Assembly (NCBI GenBank): GCA_964570765.1
Contig: CAZMZF010000004.1
Coordinates: 1-64,000 of the forward strand
Direction of reading: 5' to 3'
DNA from: CAZMZF01 sp964570765
Lineage (GTDB): Bacteria; Zixibacteria; MSB-5A5; RBG-16-43-9
DNA length: 64,000 nucleotides
Shown here: positions 32,412 through 40,547 of the stretch, in pieces
How positions within the stretch are numbered: position 1 is the first letter of the stretch
How the letters are laid out: each line of letters begins with the position of its first letter
Notes under the pieces: generated by a model
Told to the model about the DNA's origin: nothing
What the model saw: the letters and a program-made list of their open reading frames with translations, nothing else
The model's database searches: none
Translations under genes and position numbers: made by a program

Positions 32412-34094
32412 ATGAGAATATCAGGTTTTAGAAAGGGATACAAAAACGTAAAAAGATACCGGCAGATTATTGCGGTTCTCTTTCGATACGGGTTTCAGGA
32501 TATTCTGGACCGGATGAAGATCTCCACTTATCTGAGGCTGGGGAAAAGGCTTATTGTCAGAAAGAAAGTTGAGGTGGAAAAGCTTACTTATGCCCAGAGG
32601 ATAAGGATGGCTCTGGAGGAGCTGGGTCCTACTTTTGTGAAATTAGGTCAACAATTATCAATGCGACCATTTTTATTCCCACTCGAGTTAATTGAGGAAC
32701 TTACCAAGTTGCAAGATGAAGTCGCTCCTTTTCTTTTTGAAAAGGTAAAAGAGATTGTGGAAAGGGAACTAAAGGCTCCTCTAGAGAAAAACTTCTTCTA
32801 CTTTGATCCAGATCCGATCGCCTCTGCCTCTTTAGCCCAGGTGCACAAAGCGGTTACTCAAGCTGGAGAAAAGGTAGTGGTGAAGGTACAGCGTCCGGAG
32901 ATAAAAAAGATTATCGATTCGGATATGAGTATCTTAAAAGATTTAGCTAATTTATTAGATAGATATATCCCGGAAAGCAGACAGTATGACCCTAAGGGGA
33001 TGGTAGAAGAGCTTTCCAAAACCTTCCGCCGGGAGATAGATTTCAAGAACGAAGGTAGAAATATCGATATCTTCGCAGAAAATTTCAAAGAGGATAAGAC
33101 TGTTTTTGTGCCTAAGGTTTACTGGGAGCTTTCTACCAATTTAGTTCTGACTATGGAATATATTGAAGGGGTAAAAGTTTCCAATCTTCAGGAGATCGAG
33201 AGGAGGGGTTTAGATCGGAAGGTCATAGCTCAAAATTCCGGAAAGGCAGTATTTAAACAGATTTTCATAGATGGCTTTTTTCATGCTGACCCTCACCCCG
33301 GGAATATCTTCGTTTTAGAAAATAACGTGATTGCTCCGGTCGATTTCGGGATGATGGGTAAGCTTTCCGAATCGGCAATGGATGAGATGTCTGACCTTTT
33401 GATTGCTGTGGTGACCTGGGATGCTAAAGCCGTGGTTAAGGTTTATGAAAAAGCAGGGATACTTGAAGAAGGGATTAATCTAAAAGCTTTAGAAGCTGAT
33501 TTCAATGATTTTCTATACCGGTATCATAAAATTCCTTTATCCCGTTTGGATATGAAATCTATAGTCAACGAGTTATTCTATATAATTCATAGATATAATA
33601 TCCAGGTACAATCGGAATTGATGCTTTTAGGGAGAGCACTGGTGACTTATGAAGAGGTTGCCCGGATGTTAGACCCGGATTATAATTTCATAAACGAGGC
33701 CATCCCTTATGTTAAAAAATTAGCTAAAAGAAAATATAAACCAAAAGTTATCATGAGGGATCTTTTAAGAGGCTTCCATGATCTGCGAGATTTCTTAGTT
33801 GGATTCCCCTTTGAATTAAGGAAGATTACCCAGAAGATAGGGAAGGGGGAGCTCTCTTTTACCCTACAGCATAAAGGTTTGGAAAGACTTATCTTGGAGA
33901 TAGATCGGGCTTCCAATCGAATATCCTTTGCCTTGGTTGTGGCAGCAATTATTGTTGGTTCTTCTCTGATTATGAGAATGGAAGTAGGTCCCTATTTATT
34001 TGGATACCCACTTTTAGGTATAATGGGATATATCATGGCCGGACTTTTAGGTATCTGGCTGGTGATTGCAATCTTGAGGTCGGGAAGGATGTAA
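32412..34094 (+). CDS. ABC1/UbiB-family atypical protein kinase-like protein
   Basis: About 560 residues from ATG 32412 (an in-frame TTG at 32382 would add 10). UbiB-family motifs are present: FVKLGQQLSMRPFLFP (the KxGQ motif), the Ala-rich nucleotide loop ASASLAQVHKA, the Lys in VVVKVQRPE, the FRREIDFKNEGRN motif, HADPHPGNIF and the DFG equivalent VDFGMMG. Two membrane helices lie at the C-terminus (about 505-560). Family members support quinone biosynthesis or lipid homeostasis through ATPase activity. No quinone genes are adjacent. Confidence 0.88.
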   Translation: MRISGFRKGYKNVKRYRQIIAVLFRYGFQDILDRMKISTYLRLGKRLIVRKKVEVEKLTYAQRIRMALEELGPTFVKLGQQLSMRPFLFPLELIEELTKLQDEVAPFLFEKVKEIVERELKAPLEKNFFYFDPDPIASASLAQVHKAVTQAGEKVVVKVQRPEIKKIIDSDMSILKDLANLLDRYIPESRQYDPKGMVEELSKTFRREIDFKNEGRNIDIFAENFKEDKTVFVPKVYWELSTNLVLTMEYIEGVKVSNLQEIERRGLDRKVIAQNSGKAVFKQIFIDGFFHADPHPGNIFVLENNVIAPVDFGMMGKLSESAMDEMSDLLIAVVTWDAKAVVKVYEKAGILEEGINLKALEADFNDFLYRYHKIPLSRLDMKSIVNELFYIIHRYNIQVQSELMLLGRALVTYEEVARMLDPDYNFINEAIPYVKKLAKRKYKPKVIMRDLLRGFHDLRDFLVGFPFELRKITQKIGKGELSFTLQHKGLERLILEIDRASNRISFALVVAAIIVGSSLIMRMEVGPYLFGYPLLGIMGYIMAGLLGIWLVIAILRSGRM

Positions 34095-34181
34095 ATACAT
34101 GTTAAATGACTAATGATTGATGACGAATGACGGATAAAATATAAACTACAAAACTCTACACATCCCACCCAACGTTATTCC

Positions 34182-34209
34182 TTGACAAAAATAATTAATA
34201 AGTTATATA
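34182..34209 (+). promoter_or_regulatory. Promoter for the small dockerin protein
   Basis: TTGACA (34182-34187), 16 bp, TATATA (34204-34209), about 108 bp before the start at 34317. Confidence 0.65.
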
Positions 34210-34316
34210 TAAAAAAAGTAGGTGTTTTTGTATTCAAAATAATGAGTGGAGATAACATATTTAATAATAACAGCATAGGACGATATGCTAAACTATAACT
34301 TTAAAAGGAGCAGTAG

Positions 34317-34739
34317 ATGAAAAAAGTGGTTTTGTGGTTATTTTTGTTCTTTCTTCTGGGTTTTTTATTTATAAGTGAAAATTCTTTTTGCAAAGAGGAA
34401 CATTATCTGGTTAAAGTTGAACTCAAAGCTAAAAGTGATCTAGATATTATTAGAATTTCTGCCTTTGACACCACCTATTTCAGAAAATACTGTCAAGCCG
34501 GTTTAGCGGCTTTAGCCAACCTGGCAATGCCTTATTTTGACCTCCGGGGTGATGTTAATTTAGATATGAAGGTGAGTGTTTCAGATGTAGTTTTTCTGAT
34601 TAATTATCTTCTTAAAGGTGGTTCAGCCCCATCATTTCCTTCACTGGCTGATGTAGATTGTTCCGGAGAAATCGAAATTTCTGATGTGGTTTATCTGATT
34701 AATTATCTTTTCAAAGGTGGTCCTCCACCGGCGTGCTAG
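34317..34739 (+). CDS. Small secreted dockerin-like repeat protein
   Basis: A 140-residue protein with a signal peptide (about 1-25) and a short N-terminal stretch, followed by two calcium-binding dockerin-type repeats: GDVNLDMKVSVSDVVFLINY and ADVDCSGEIEISDVVYLINY, each followed by LxKGG. Dockerin repeats bind calcium and in cellulosomes dock to cohesins; in this kind of genome they commonly end secreted proteins and their partner is not known. It looks like the tail of a larger secreted protein kept with a signal peptide. Strong Shine-Dalgarno AAAGGAG. The tail and terminator resemble those of the next gene. Confidence 0.75.
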   Translation: MKKVVLWLFLFFLLGFLFISENSFCKEEHYLVKVELKAKSDLDIIRISAFDTTYFRKYCQAGLAALANLAMPYFDLRGDVNLDMKVSVSDVVFLINYLLKGGSAPSFPSLADVDCSGEIEISDVVYLINYLFKGGPPPAC

Positions 34740-34758
34740 GTCGGCTCTTTGTGCATGA

Positions 34759-34786
34759 AAAGCCCTCAACTGTCCTTGAGGGCTTT
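34759..34786 (+). terminator. Intrinsic terminator after the small dockerin gene
   Basis: AAAGCCCTCAA, 6-nt loop, TTGAGGGCTTT, then CTTCTTTTC. A related hairpin follows the next gene. Confidence 0.85.
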
Positions 34787-34793
34787 CTTCTTT

Positions 34794-34849
34794 TCTGGTA
34801 AGCATAATTTTAGCAGAAAGTAAACCTAATATTTAAAGTTTACTATTTT
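34794..34849. repeat. 56-bp direct repeat, copy 1 (after dockerin gene 1)
   Basis: By hand alignment 51 of 56 positions match 38219-38274, and each copy lies just after a dockerin gene and its terminator. The rest of the gap to 35131 holds a promoter and a long leader. Confidence 0.8.
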
Positions 34850-34941
34850 CGAGTCGTCAATACATTTTCTGCGTTACGAATTCTGAAATAAACTGATAGG
34901 GATTTCAACTGTTTTGCGTTCCACTTTTTTCAAAAAAAGTC

Positions 34942-34969
34942 TTGCAATTTTCATGGGTTATATTATACT
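34942..34969 (+). promoter_or_regulatory. Possible promoter for the large secreted protein
   Basis: TTGCAA (34942-34947), 16 bp, TATACT (34964-34969). The -10 lies in an 8-bp inverted repeat (GTTATATT ... AATATAAC, 34957-34980), a possible operator. The leader to 35132 would be about 155 nt. Confidence 0.5.
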
Positions 34970-35131
34970 TACAATATAACGAAAAAGCAGGGATGTTTTC
35001 TTATGAGGTTAACTAAATTCTGTGTGGAGGTATCTTAAAACTTAGGATAACATTAGACTAATTTTAGCATCGAGAGGCACAGAAACCGTGCAATTCTGAT
35101 TAGAGCTAATCCGATAAGGAGGAGGAGTATT

Positions 35132-38100
35132 ATGAGAGCCATTCTAAAGATTCTCTTAGTAATAGGCTTGCTAGGTGGACTTTTTTGCTCACATGCGAGT
35201 TCAGAGGGCATCTATACGACCAGCTATTCGCCTACTATTGAAAACGAACCAAGTGACATTGCCAATGCTAGTGATATTTTGCCTGACGGAAACACGCCTG
35301 TGGAGATTGCTGTAACAAATGATAGTTATGATCATGGAAACGTACAGTGGTCACCAGATGGAGAATGGCTTGTTTATTGTAATGGGACAAAAATATATAA
35401 GGTTAGCGCAAATGGCTCAACTACAACTGAATTGATAAATGAATCAGGATGGAGAATAGAAAATATAAGGTGGTCACCAGATGGTAATTGGATAGCTTAT
35501 TCAATGGATCTGGGCACTACACAACAAGGAACACACATTTATAAAATAAGATCTGATGGCAGCGAAAGAGTAAGATTAACAACAGGGAATTATATCGCTT
35601 ATCGTGGTATTGAGTGGTCACCAGACGGAAATTGGCTGGCTTCAATAAGAAGTTATTGGGAGGAATCTAAGGACTATGTTGTGAAAATAAATCCAAATAC
35701 AGGAGCACAAAGTATTCTCGCTAGTTGCATTTACCCATCATGTGGTTTCACGGGTGGAACTTTAGATTGGTCGCACGACGGTTCATGGATAATTTATGGA
35801 AAAGCAATTCATCAGTATATAGGATATCTTTTATTTATCTATAAGGTCAGATCTACTGGAGGGAGCGAATCATTTGTAACACCTCCTGAAGATGATTATG
35901 AACAAAACGATCACTTCAACGGGAAATTTTCTCCTGATGATTCATGGGTTGCATTTATATCAGATGGTGTATCTTCGATGCATAACCTTCCTAAAAAAAT
36001 AAGACCTGATGGCACAGAGGAGTCTTTTGTCAATCAAAGCTTTCCAGGTTCCTATGGCCTACATTGGTCGCCAGATGGGAATTGGTTATTATATATGACT
36101 GGAGACGAAAGCGGCATTAGTCAAATATTCAAAATTAAACCGGATGGTACCTTAGCAACTTTTTTAACATCAGGTGATTACAGTCGCGAATCACCAAACT
36201 GGTCTCCTGATGGACAATGGGTTGCATATTCAAAAAAGGATCATACTGGTTATTGGCAAATTTATAAAATAACAGTCAGCACTGGACAGACTGACCTCGA
36301 ACTTGTCGATATGTATCTGACAAATATCTCGCAAGCGTGGGGACCCAACTACACAGTAGAATACCCTAAAACGAACGATGAGTATTTGGGAGCTATAGTG
36401 AAAAACAATGGTCCCTCGAATATTTCGGGAACAAATGTTGGCTTTTATGTTAACGACCAGCTTATTGGCTATGGAACTTTGGGATCTCTAACCGTTGGGG
36501 AAACGAAATTGATTGACATCAAATGGGTCCTTCAGAATAATGTAACCGAGGGCGCGAGAGTTCGTGTGACAGTTGACCCAGAGCAAAAAATTGACACAGA
36601 TATGAGTAACAATACTAAAGAAAAAACCGTGTCCATCTACTACGCCCTAACTCCTCCTGAAAATCCACCTGAAGGCCAACCTTTTGACCTGCGTGAGGAT
36701 GTGTATGGGCAATTTAGTAATACAGAGGCGGATCTGAAATGGGAAGGACACGAGGAGTACGAACATTACCAAAAAATACTCGAAAACGAAACTTGTTTTA
36801 ATTTCGGTCAGAAGCGGAAACTTGACCCAATAACCAAATTTTATTGGTGGTGGACAGACAAAGACGGTCTTTGCTTTGGGTTCGCAGGCACCACCGCACT
36901 TTACTTCAAAAACCCTCTAAGCAAGCCGGACCCGAATGAACAGGTTTTCAACCTTACGAAAGACGAAGCGGCTCCAAAGATCAAACAATACCAGCACTAT
37001 CAGCAACTTATGTTGCCTTTCAGTAGCTGGTTCGAAGGCCCCAAAAAAGACTATTCTATCTTGGTAAAAGACATTAAGGAAGGACGACCTGCATTTATTT
37101 ATCTTACCAAATTTTCCTTGATTGATTTTACTTTGAAGTCAAACTTGCACGCAGTCTTGGCATACAAAGTATTAGATATGGGAGACCGAGCAGTTATCTA
37201 TGTCTATGAAAACAGGTTCAAGTACGGACCTGGGTACACGACCAAGATAAGACCTTTTTGTGCTCTCTTTGACTTCCGTGACGGTCGAAATGACTTTTAT
37301 TATGAAGAACAATTTCCCGGTATTGTGACTGAAAACTTAGACTACAATTATTTTGCTAATCACCAGGACGAGTTCAACCTTTGGGGTTTTCCTTATCAGA
37401 CCAAAGAACCGTACTTTCGTCACTGTAATATCGTCCCGCTATTCCCTCTGGCATGCGATGACCTGGGGATCCAAATAAATACCACTTATGAGCATTTGCT
37501 TTCAATACTTCGAAGTATAGGAGATAAGCTGGGTATTTTTTGGGGGAGAATTAAAGGTTGGGCACAAGATCGTCTGGGTAGGAGAGCAGGTTTTGTGCCT
37601 TCTGGTAATAGTGGAGTACTTGGAAAACCCAGAGATACATTTGAGTTTGTGAATGAAATTGACGGTGCAACTGTAGACACGGTCGATGGTGCTATGATCT
37701 TTGTTCTACCTGATAGTTTAGACTATGAGTTTAATCTATTTGCCACTTCAGCTGATACTGTTAGCTTGAATTTTCTTGACCCCCTTGTTGCCGACTCAAG
37801 CACGTTCGTGCATGTGCAATTTGATAGTGTTATTCTCTCTGATTCGAGCACGGCATCATTCAATTTCTCAGCAGACGTAACCTCCTTAAGCCTGCTTGCT
37901 GACATTGATGGTGACGGGGACCTGGATACTGCAATCGTCCCTACTTTTGAAGCTGGATTCAGAAGAGGAGATGCAAATAATGATAGTCGGGTGAGTGTTT
38001 CAGATGTGGTTTATTTAGTTAATTATTTGTTCAAAGGTGGTCCCCCTCCCACACCATTAATAGCAGCCAATGTAAACTGCGATACGTCCGTTAGCGTCTC

Positions 38101-38161
38101 GGATGTGGTTTATCTGATTAATTATCTATTTAAGGGAGGCACACCACCTCGTTCCTGTTGA
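35132..38161 (+). CDS. Large secreted protein: beta-propeller, CARDB, Cys/His domain, dockerin tail
   Basis: A 1009-residue exported protein. After a signal peptide (1-24), residues about 50-390 form TolB/WD40-like propeller blades (repeated WSPDGxW). Residues about 395-510 resemble a CARDB adhesion domain (GAIVKNNGPSNISG, SNNTKEKTV). Residues about 575-740 contain DGLCFGFAGTTALYF and, later, SNLHAVLAYKVLD and VYENRF, a Cys-His-acidic order like papain-fold or transglutaminase-like enzymes. The C-terminus has two dockerin repeats (GDANNDSRVSVSDVVYLVNY; SVSDVVYLINY). Possibly a cell-surface protease or binding protein; the activity is inference. Shine-Dalgarno AAGGAGGAGG. Confidence 0.75.
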   Translation: MRAILKILLVIGLLGGLFCSHASSEGIYTTSYSPTIENEPSDIANASDILPDGNTPVEIAVTNDSYDHGNVQWSPDGEWLVYCNGTKIYKVSANGSTTTELINESGWRIENIRWSPDGNWIAYSMDLGTTQQGTHIYKIRSDGSERVRLTTGNYIAYRGIEWSPDGNWLASIRSYWEESKDYVVKINPNTGAQSILASCIYPSCGFTGGTLDWSHDGSWIIYGKAIHQYIGYLLFIYKVRSTGGSESFVTPPEDDYEQNDHFNGKFSPDDSWVAFISDGVSSMHNLPKKIRPDGTEESFVNQSFPGSYGLHWSPDGNWLLYMTGDESGISQIFKIKPDGTLATFLTSGDYSRESPNWSPDGQWVAYSKKDHTGYWQIYKITVSTGQTDLELVDMYLTNISQAWGPNYTVEYPKTNDEYLGAIVKNNGPSNISGTNVGFYVNDQLIGYGTLGSLTVGETKLIDIKWVLQNNVTEGARVRVTVDPEQKIDTDMSNNTKEKTVSIYYALTPPENPPEGQPFDLREDVYGQFSNTEADLKWEGHEEYEHYQKILENETCFNFGQKRKLDPITKFYWWWTDKDGLCFGFAGTTALYFKNPLSKPDPNEQVFNLTKDEAAPKIKQYQHYQQLMLPFSSWFEGPKKDYSILVKDIKEGRPAFIYLTKFSLIDFTLKSNLHAVLAYKVLDMGDRAVIYVYENRFKYGPGYTTKIRPFCALFDFRDGRNDFYYEEQFPGIVTENLDYNYFANHQDEFNLWGFPYQTKEPYFRHCNIVPLFPLACDDLGIQINTTYEHLLSILRSIGDKLGIFWGRIKGWAQDRLGRRAGFVPSGNSGVLGKPRDTFEFVNEIDGATVDTVDGAMIFVLPDSLDYEFNLFATSADTVSLNFLDPLVADSSTFVHVQFDSVILSDSSTASFNFSADVTSLSLLADIDGDGDLDTAIVPTFEAGFRRGDANNDSRVSVSDVVYLVNYLFKGGPPPTPLIAANVNCDTSVSVSDVVYLINYLFKGGTPPRSC

Positions 38162-38180
38162 ACAGACCCATAAATAAGGG

Positions 38181-38212
38181 AAAAAGGCTCTCAACTTTCC
38201 GTGAGGGCTTTT
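38181..38212 (+). terminator. Intrinsic terminator after the large secreted protein
   Basis: AAAAAGGCTCTCA, loop, TGAGGGCTTTTT, allowing two G-U pairs. It is related to the hairpin at 34759-34786. Confidence 0.8.
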
Positions 38213-38218
38213 TGCTAT

Positions 38219-38274
38219 TCTGGAAAGCATAATTTTGACAGAAAGTAGAACTAATATTTAAAGTTTACTATTTT
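38219..38274. repeat. 56-bp direct repeat, copy 2 (after dockerin gene 2)
   Basis: Same length and 51 of 56 identical positions to 34794-34849. Confidence 0.8.
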
Positions 38275-38410
38275 GGAGTGGTTAGGGTTGTCTTGCGTGC
38301 TATGCCTTGAAAGTAAGTGGGAGGACTACACTTTACATTTAATCCATTCAATAAATTTTTTACTGGTAAACCTATCCGAGAAGTGGATCCGTAGGAAAGG
38401 TTTACACTCC
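38275..38410. repeat. Composite GGAGTG ... CACTCC element
   Basis: GGAGTG (38275-38280) and CACTCC (38405-38410) bound a 136-bp unit; GTAAACCT (38366-38373) and AGGTTTAC (38398-38405) form an inner inverted repeat. It fills most of the gap between the secreted protein and the hrcA promoter. Confidence 0.65.
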
Positions 38411-38450
38411 AGAATCTTGATATTGAAAAATTTGATTTGCACCTTTTTTC

Positions 38451-38479
38451 TTGACATTATGTTCGTATAGGATTATTAT
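38451..38479 (+). promoter_or_regulatory. Promoter of the hrcA-grpE-dnaK region
   Basis: TTGACA (38451-38456), 17 bp, TATTAT (38474-38479). The CIRCE operator begins 7 bp downstream, overlapping the expected transcription start. Confidence 0.85.
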
Positions 38480-38486
38480 AAATATG

Positions 38487-38513
38487 CTGGCACTTTAATA
38501 CCGAGAGTGCTAA
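38487..38513. promoter_or_regulatory. CIRCE operator (HrcA-binding site)
   Basis: Right arm GAGTGCTAA (38505-38513) is perfect; left arm CTGGCACTT (38487-38495) matches 6 of 9 of TTAGCACTC; the spacer is exactly 9 bp. HrcA represses heat-shock genes by binding here. Its place just after the -10 and before hrcA implies autoregulation. Confidence 0.88.
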
Positions 38514-38555
38514 CAGTTAATTTATTAAATAATAAAGACTTAACATAGTAAAATC

Positions 38556-39584
38556 ATGACCAGAGATTTAAGTTTAAGGGAAAAGAAAATTCTGAAAGCT
38601 CTGATTAATGAGTATATCTTAAATGCTCAGCCCGTAAGCTCAAAAGCGGTAGCGGAAAGGTATGGTCTGGGAGTTAGTTCTGCAACGGTAAGAAACTCAA
38701 TGCACGATTTAGAAGATAAAGGGCTTTTGAGACAACCTCATCCTTCTGCTGGAAGGGTTCCAACCGATAAGGGTTACAGAGTTTATGTAGATAGCCTGGT
38801 TAAACCTGAAAAGCTGACTCCACAGGAAAGAGAAAAGATCAGAAAGAACTTAGTGGAGGAATATACGGCAGTGGAGGATATTTTAGAGCAAGCCTCCAGG
38901 GTTTTAGGCAGAGTCTCGAATTTACTCGGAGTTACGATTGCCCCTCATTTGGACACAGAGATTTTGACTCATATCGATTTATTATCCGTTGGAGAGAAAA
39001 AGCTTTTAATGGTTATAGCAGTTAAATCAGGGATTGTGAAAAGTGTCCTCTTGGAGATTGATTCCGAGATAAAATCTAAGGCTTTACAGGAGACCGAAAG
39101 ATTGCTAAATCAAAGGCTTTCTGGTTTGAGCTTAGGGGAGATTATGAATTCTGCAGAGAAGAAACTTCAAGATAGCTACACCGCCAATCCTCATTTAATC
39201 CAGCTTTTCTTAGATTCAACTGATAACCTTTTAACTTTTCAGGAAGAGGAAAAGGTTTATCTGAGCGAATCGAATAATCTTTTAAACCAGCCAGAATTCA
39301 GGGATAGGGAGAACCTTTCTCGTTTTATACGACTGATTGAGGATAAAAAATTCTGGCTGAAGATAATCAGCACTAAAGGAACAAAGGAAGGGATTAGCAT
39401 CAGCATAGGCAGGGAGCTGGGCAAGGAAGAGATAGAAACCTGCAGTTTGATCTGTGCCGCTTATGGAAAAGGGAGTTTGAAAGGTAAATTAGGATTGATA
39501 GGTCCTACCAGGATGAGATATGCAAAGTTAGTTTCCCTGGTGGATTATACTTCCAATATTTTAGGGGAGGTGTTCTCCTCATAG
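38556..39584 (+). CDS. hrcA: Heat-inducible transcription repressor HrcA
   Basis: A 342-residue HrcA: N-terminal winged helix (LSLREKKILKALINEYILNA, PVSSKAVAERYGLGVSSATV, then LEDKGLLRQPHPSAGRVPTDKGYR across about residues 20-75), a central GAF-like domain and the C-terminal IGPTRMRYAKLVSLVDYTS motif. It represses chaperone genes through CIRCE, one of which precedes it. Normal length (about 340). The start ATG 38556 has no clear Shine-Dalgarno. grpE and dnaK follow on the same strand. Confidence 0.96.
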   Translation: MTRDLSLREKKILKALINEYILNAQPVSSKAVAERYGLGVSSATVRNSMHDLEDKGLLRQPHPSAGRVPTDKGYRVYVDSLVKPEKLTPQEREKIRKNLVEEYTAVEDILEQASRVLGRVSNLLGVTIAPHLDTEILTHIDLLSVGEKKLLMVIAVKSGIVKSVLLEIDSEIKSKALQETERLLNQRLSGLSLGEIMNSAEKKLQDSYTANPHLIQLFLDSTDNLLTFQEEEKVYLSESNNLLNQPEFRDRENLSRFIRLIEDKKFWLKIISTKGTKEGISISIGRELGKEEIETCSLICAAYGKGSLKGKLGLIGPTRMRYAKLVSLVDYTSNILGEVFSS

Positions 39585-39650
39585 AGTTTTTCAGGCTCAT
39601 ATCTATCAAGGAGTCTTTAGAAGTTCTTTAATTAAGTGGCTAAGAATAGT

Positions 39651-39719
39651 CGGGCAAGGGTGCCCGGCCTACGAGAAAACAATACCTTTTACTCCAGTAG
39701 GCAGGGCTCCCAGCCCTGC
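39651..39719. repeat. Two GTAG-headed palindromes between hrcA and grpE
   Basis: CGGGCA-AGGG-TGCCCG (39651-39666), followed by CTAC, and GTAG + GCAGGGCT-CCC-AGCCCTGC (39697-39719). The GTAG heads point towards each other, a REP-pair layout. Confidence 0.7.
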
Positions 39720-39770
39720 AGACTTGAGTTTTAAAAGAAGATTTGCTGAATGTCAGGGAGGTGGAATTTT

Positions 39771-40424
39771 TTGACAGAAAAGAGTAAAAAAGAAAATAAG
39801 GAAGAGGTTTCTTTGAGTTCCTCAAGGTTAGAAGAATCAGAAGAAGAAGAGAAGGAATTAGAAGAGAAAAAGGAGATGGAGCTGGAGAAGGCTGAAGCAG
39901 GAATAGAGAAAAGGGAAGAGGTGCAGATTGATATTCTCAAAGAGCGATTGGAGAAATCTGAAAAAGAGTATAAGGAATTAGAGGACCGGCTTTTGAGACT
40001 AGCGGCGGAGTTTGATAATTACAAGAAAAGAACTGCAAGGGAATTTCAATCGATAATTAAAAACGCCAATGAGGAGCTGATCTCCCAATTAGTAGAGACC
40101 TTAGATAATTTTCAAAGAGCTTTAGATTCAGCCTCAAGGTCAAATTCGACTAAGAACTCTAATGACTTCGATAGTTTTCATAAAGGGGTGGAGTTAATTT
40201 ATCAGCATTTCAGAGATATATTAGGAAAAGAAGGATTGAAGGAGATAAAAGCTATAGGCGAACCTTTTGATCCACATTTGCATGAAGCAGTGATGCAACA
40301 GGAAAGCGGTGAATTCCCCGAAGGGGTAGTAATAGACGAAATAAGCAAAGGGTATATTTTAAATGATAAGGTGATAAGACACTCCAAGGTAATTGTGTCG
40401 AAAGGTAAAAACAGTAGTCAGTGA
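39771..40424 (+). CDS. grpE: GrpE nucleotide exchange factor
   Basis: About 217 residues. I start it at TTG 39771 because GGGAGGTGG lies 6 bp upstream; the in-frame ATG at 39750 would put that site inside the gene. The first 75 residues are very acidic and coiled-coil-like. The conserved GrpE core follows: LRLAAEFDNYKKRTARE, LDNFQRALDSA, KGVELIYQHFRDILGKEGL, EPFDPHLHEAV and KGYILNDKVIRHSKVIVS. It releases ADP from DnaK. Lies between hrcA and dnaK as usual. Confidence 0.94.
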   Translation: MTEKSKKENKEEVSLSSSRLEESEEEEKELEEKKEMELEKAEAGIEKREEVQIDILKERLEKSEKEYKELEDRLLRLAAEFDNYKKRTAREFQSIIKNANEELISQLVETLDNFQRALDSASRSNSTKNSNDFDSFHKGVELIYQHFRDILGKEGLKEIKAIGEPFDPHLHEAVMQQESGEFPEGVVIDEISKGYILNDKVIRHSKVIVSKGKNSSQ

Positions 40425-40429
40425 AGAGT

Positions 40430-40495
40430 GGTGAGTGGTAAGTTACAAGTGTTTGGTTACTGAACACTGGCCACTGATCACTGACCACTTTTAAC
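40430..40495. repeat. Short imperfect word repeat (AGTGGTCAGTGATCAGTGG type)
   Basis: The gap between grpE and dnaK is built of repeated CAGTG/CACTG words (AGTGGTGAGTGGTAAG; ACACTGGCCACTGATCACTG). No gene or promoter consensus is visible in it. Confidence 0.6.
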
Positions 40496-40547
40496 GTAGT
40501 TCAGAGGTAAGGAATCTAAGGAAAAATATAAAGGAGGTTTAGAAAAA

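Noticed and set aside
38273..38470. 65-residue ORF before hrcA
   Set aside because: It lies over the GGAGTG ... CACTCC repeat and the -35 region of the hrcA promoter; no protein-like features.
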